From Carideicomes alvinocaridis (GTDB taxonomy: Bacteria; Pseudomonadota; Alphaproteobacteria; Rhodobacterales; Rhodobacteraceae): DNA of 64,000 bases. The stretch lies in assembly GCA_005473895.2 (NCBI GenBank), contig SRJI02000015.1, forward strand, positions 1-64,000, read 5' to 3'. Positions 62,926 to 64,000 of this stretch are shown piece after piece. Within the stretch, counting starts at the first letter, position 1. Each line of letters begins with the position of its first letter. The notes below the pieces were generated by a model. It was not told where the DNA came from. It did no database searches and saw nothing but the letters and a program-made list of their open reading frames with translations. The translations under genes were made by a program, and so were the position numbers.

Positions 62926-64000
62926 TACACTGCCTCTTTCTGCTGTCTTGCCTTGCGAGACTTTAACTTTTCAAACATTCGGCGGGCAAAGCCCGGTTTG
63001 TTCTCCTGCCGGGCGCGGCCCACCGCCAGTGCGCCCTCGGGGACGTCCGCGGTGACCACCGTTCCGGTCGCGGTCATCGCCTCGTCGCCCACTTTCACCG
63101 GGGCGACCAGCATTGTGTTCGACCCGATGAAGGCCCGCGCGCCGATCTCCGTCCGGTGCTTGAACACGCCGTCGTAATTGCAGGTGATCGTGCCCGCTCC
63201 GATATTCGTGCCGGCCCCGACATGGGCGTCGCCGAGATAGGTCAGGTGATTGGCTTTCGCCCCCTCGTCGAGCGTGGCGTTCTTCACCTCGACGAAATTG
63301 CCGACATGCACCTCTTCGGCCAGCTCCGCCCCCGGGCGCAGGCGCGCATAGGGGCCGACGATGGCGCCGCGGCTGACATGGGCGCCTTCGAGATGCGAAA
63401 AGGCCCGGATGCGGGCGCCGGATTCCACCGTCACGCCGGGGCCGAAGATCACGTTCTGCTCGACGATCGTGTCGCGCCCCACGGCGGTGTCGTAGGAGAA
63501 CCAGACCGTCTCGGGCGCCGCCAGCGTCACCCCCATCTCCATCGCCTCGGCCCTTGCGCGGGCCTGGAAGGCGGTCTCGGCCGCAGCAAGCTCCGCGCGC
63601 GAATTGATGCCCAGCGTCTCGGCCTCGTCGCAGGTGATCGCGGTGGCGGATAGCCCTTTCGCCGCGGCCAGCGCCACCACGTCGGTCAGGTAGTATTCGC
63701 CCGAGGCATTGTCGTTGCCCACCTCGGCCACCAGCTCGAACAGCGCCTCACGATCCGCGCAGATCACGCCGGAATTGCAAAGCGTTATCGCGCGTTCCTC
63801 ATCCGTCGCGTCCTTGAATTCCACGATCCGCTCCAGCCGTGCGCCCTGCGTCACCAGCCGGCCGTAGCGGCCCGGATCGGCGGCTTCGAAGCCCAGAACC
63901 ACGAGGTCGGCCTGCGCCCGCGCCTCCACCATCGCCTCGAGCGTTTCGGGGCGGATGAAGGGGGTGTCGCCGTAAAGCACCACGACCTCGCCGTCGAAAT
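62925..64000 (-). CDS. glmU: Bifunctional GlmU, partial (C-terminal about 358 residues)
   Basis: The gene continues past the right edge. Seen are the end of the uridylyltransferase domain (VVLYGDTPFI, then GEYYLTDVVALA) and the whole left-handed beta-helix acetyltransferase domain (hexapeptides such as GAIVGPYARLRPGAEL, NATLDEGAKANHLTYLGD and TNIGAGTITCNYDG). The C-terminal tail is basic (RRMFEKLKSRKARQQ). GlmU makes UDP-N-acetylglucosamine from glucosamine-1-phosphate, in the same pathway as glmS, and the two genes overlap. Confidence 0.97.
   Translation of the reverse strand, partial: FDGEVVVLYGDTPFIRPETLEAMVEARAQADLVVLGFEAADPGRYGRLVTQGARLERIVEFKDATDEERAITLCNSGVICADREALFELVAEVGNDNASGEYYLTDVVALAAAKGLSATAITCDEAETLGINSRAELAAAETAFQARARAEAMEMGVTLAAPETVWFSYDTAVGRDTIVEQNVIFGPGVTVESGARIRAFSHLEGAHVSRGAIVGPYARLRPGAELAEEVHVGNFVEVKNATLDEGAKANHLTYLGDAHVGAGTNIGAGTITCNYDGVFKHRTEIGARAFIGSNTMLVAPVKVGDEAMTATGTVVTADVPEGALAVGRARQENKPGFARRMFEKLKSRKARQQKEAV

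Overview
The window is very GC-rich chromosomal DNA, packed with genes in short operons. It suggests a member of the Rhodobacteraceae (Alphaproteobacteria). The support is gene order typical of that family: irr next to fabA-fabB-fabI, a DUF3572 gene next to a PleD-like receiver protein, nrdR followed by ribD, dnaG followed by rpoD, and glmS-glmU. There are no rRNA or tRNA genes, insertion sequences, phage genes or CRISPR arrays. Most of the window is a conserved core; the accessory interest lies in a few islands.

Layout. 1-2.5 kb: edge of a PleD-like gene, DUF3572, a HAD phosphatase, a receiver protein with a sigma2-like tail, and a small membrane protein. The last two are each preceded by a match to the EcfG general-stress promoter. 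2.6-5.5 kb: a membrane quinoprotein dehydrogenase split into a separate membrane subunit and a secreted catalytic subunit with a long acidic linker. 5.6-8.3 kb: a cobalamin riboswitch leading into a Rieske oxygenase and its reductase (GbcAB-like). 8.4-14.2 kb: TPR protein-ispE, an FKBP isomerase, and a haloacid dehalogenase / hydrolase / threonine dehydratase-like run. 14.2-17.4 kb: irr divergent from fabA-fabB-fabI. 17.5-24.9 kb (minus): TrmO-like, TerC, a propeller protein, an SqrR-like ArsR regulator and a catabolic group (enolase superfamily, Zn-alcohol dehydrogenase, two alpha/beta hydrolases). 25-30.9 kb: an inositol-phosphatase-type enzyme and the ybbAP-tesA block, then an SRAP protein without its catalytic cysteine. 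30.9-32.9 kb: a 494-residue helical protein of unknown function and a cold shock protein. 33-39.9 kb (minus): a probable seven-gene operon of a BMP-type ABC importer plus a 2-oxoglutarate/iron oxygenase, a VOC protein and an isochorismatase-family hydrolase.

40-46 kb: ycjX-GNAT-ycjF (minus), a small secreted protein and dnaG. 46-50 kb: rpoD with a strong terminator, dodecin, two small secreted proteins, yjbQ and nrdR. 50-57 kb: ribD and ribE separated by an inverted capsule block (kpsC, Wza-type exporter, kpsS). 57-64 kb: a lipoprotein, moaA, an FMN glutamate-synthase-like protein, an AlkD-like glycosylase, glmS and the edge of glmU.

Cross-links. Five GGAAC-N16/17-[CT]GTT sites precede the receiver gene, the small membrane protein, the dehydrogenase pair, dodecin and one small secreted protein, suggesting a shared general stress regulon. 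A 65-70 bp intergenic repeat occurs three times. The strongest candidates for undescribed biology are the receiver-sigma2 protein with Glu at the phosphorylation position, the B12-controlled Rieske oxygenase, the seven-gene oxygenase/hydrolase transport operon, the cysteine-less SRAP protein and the unknown helical protein.
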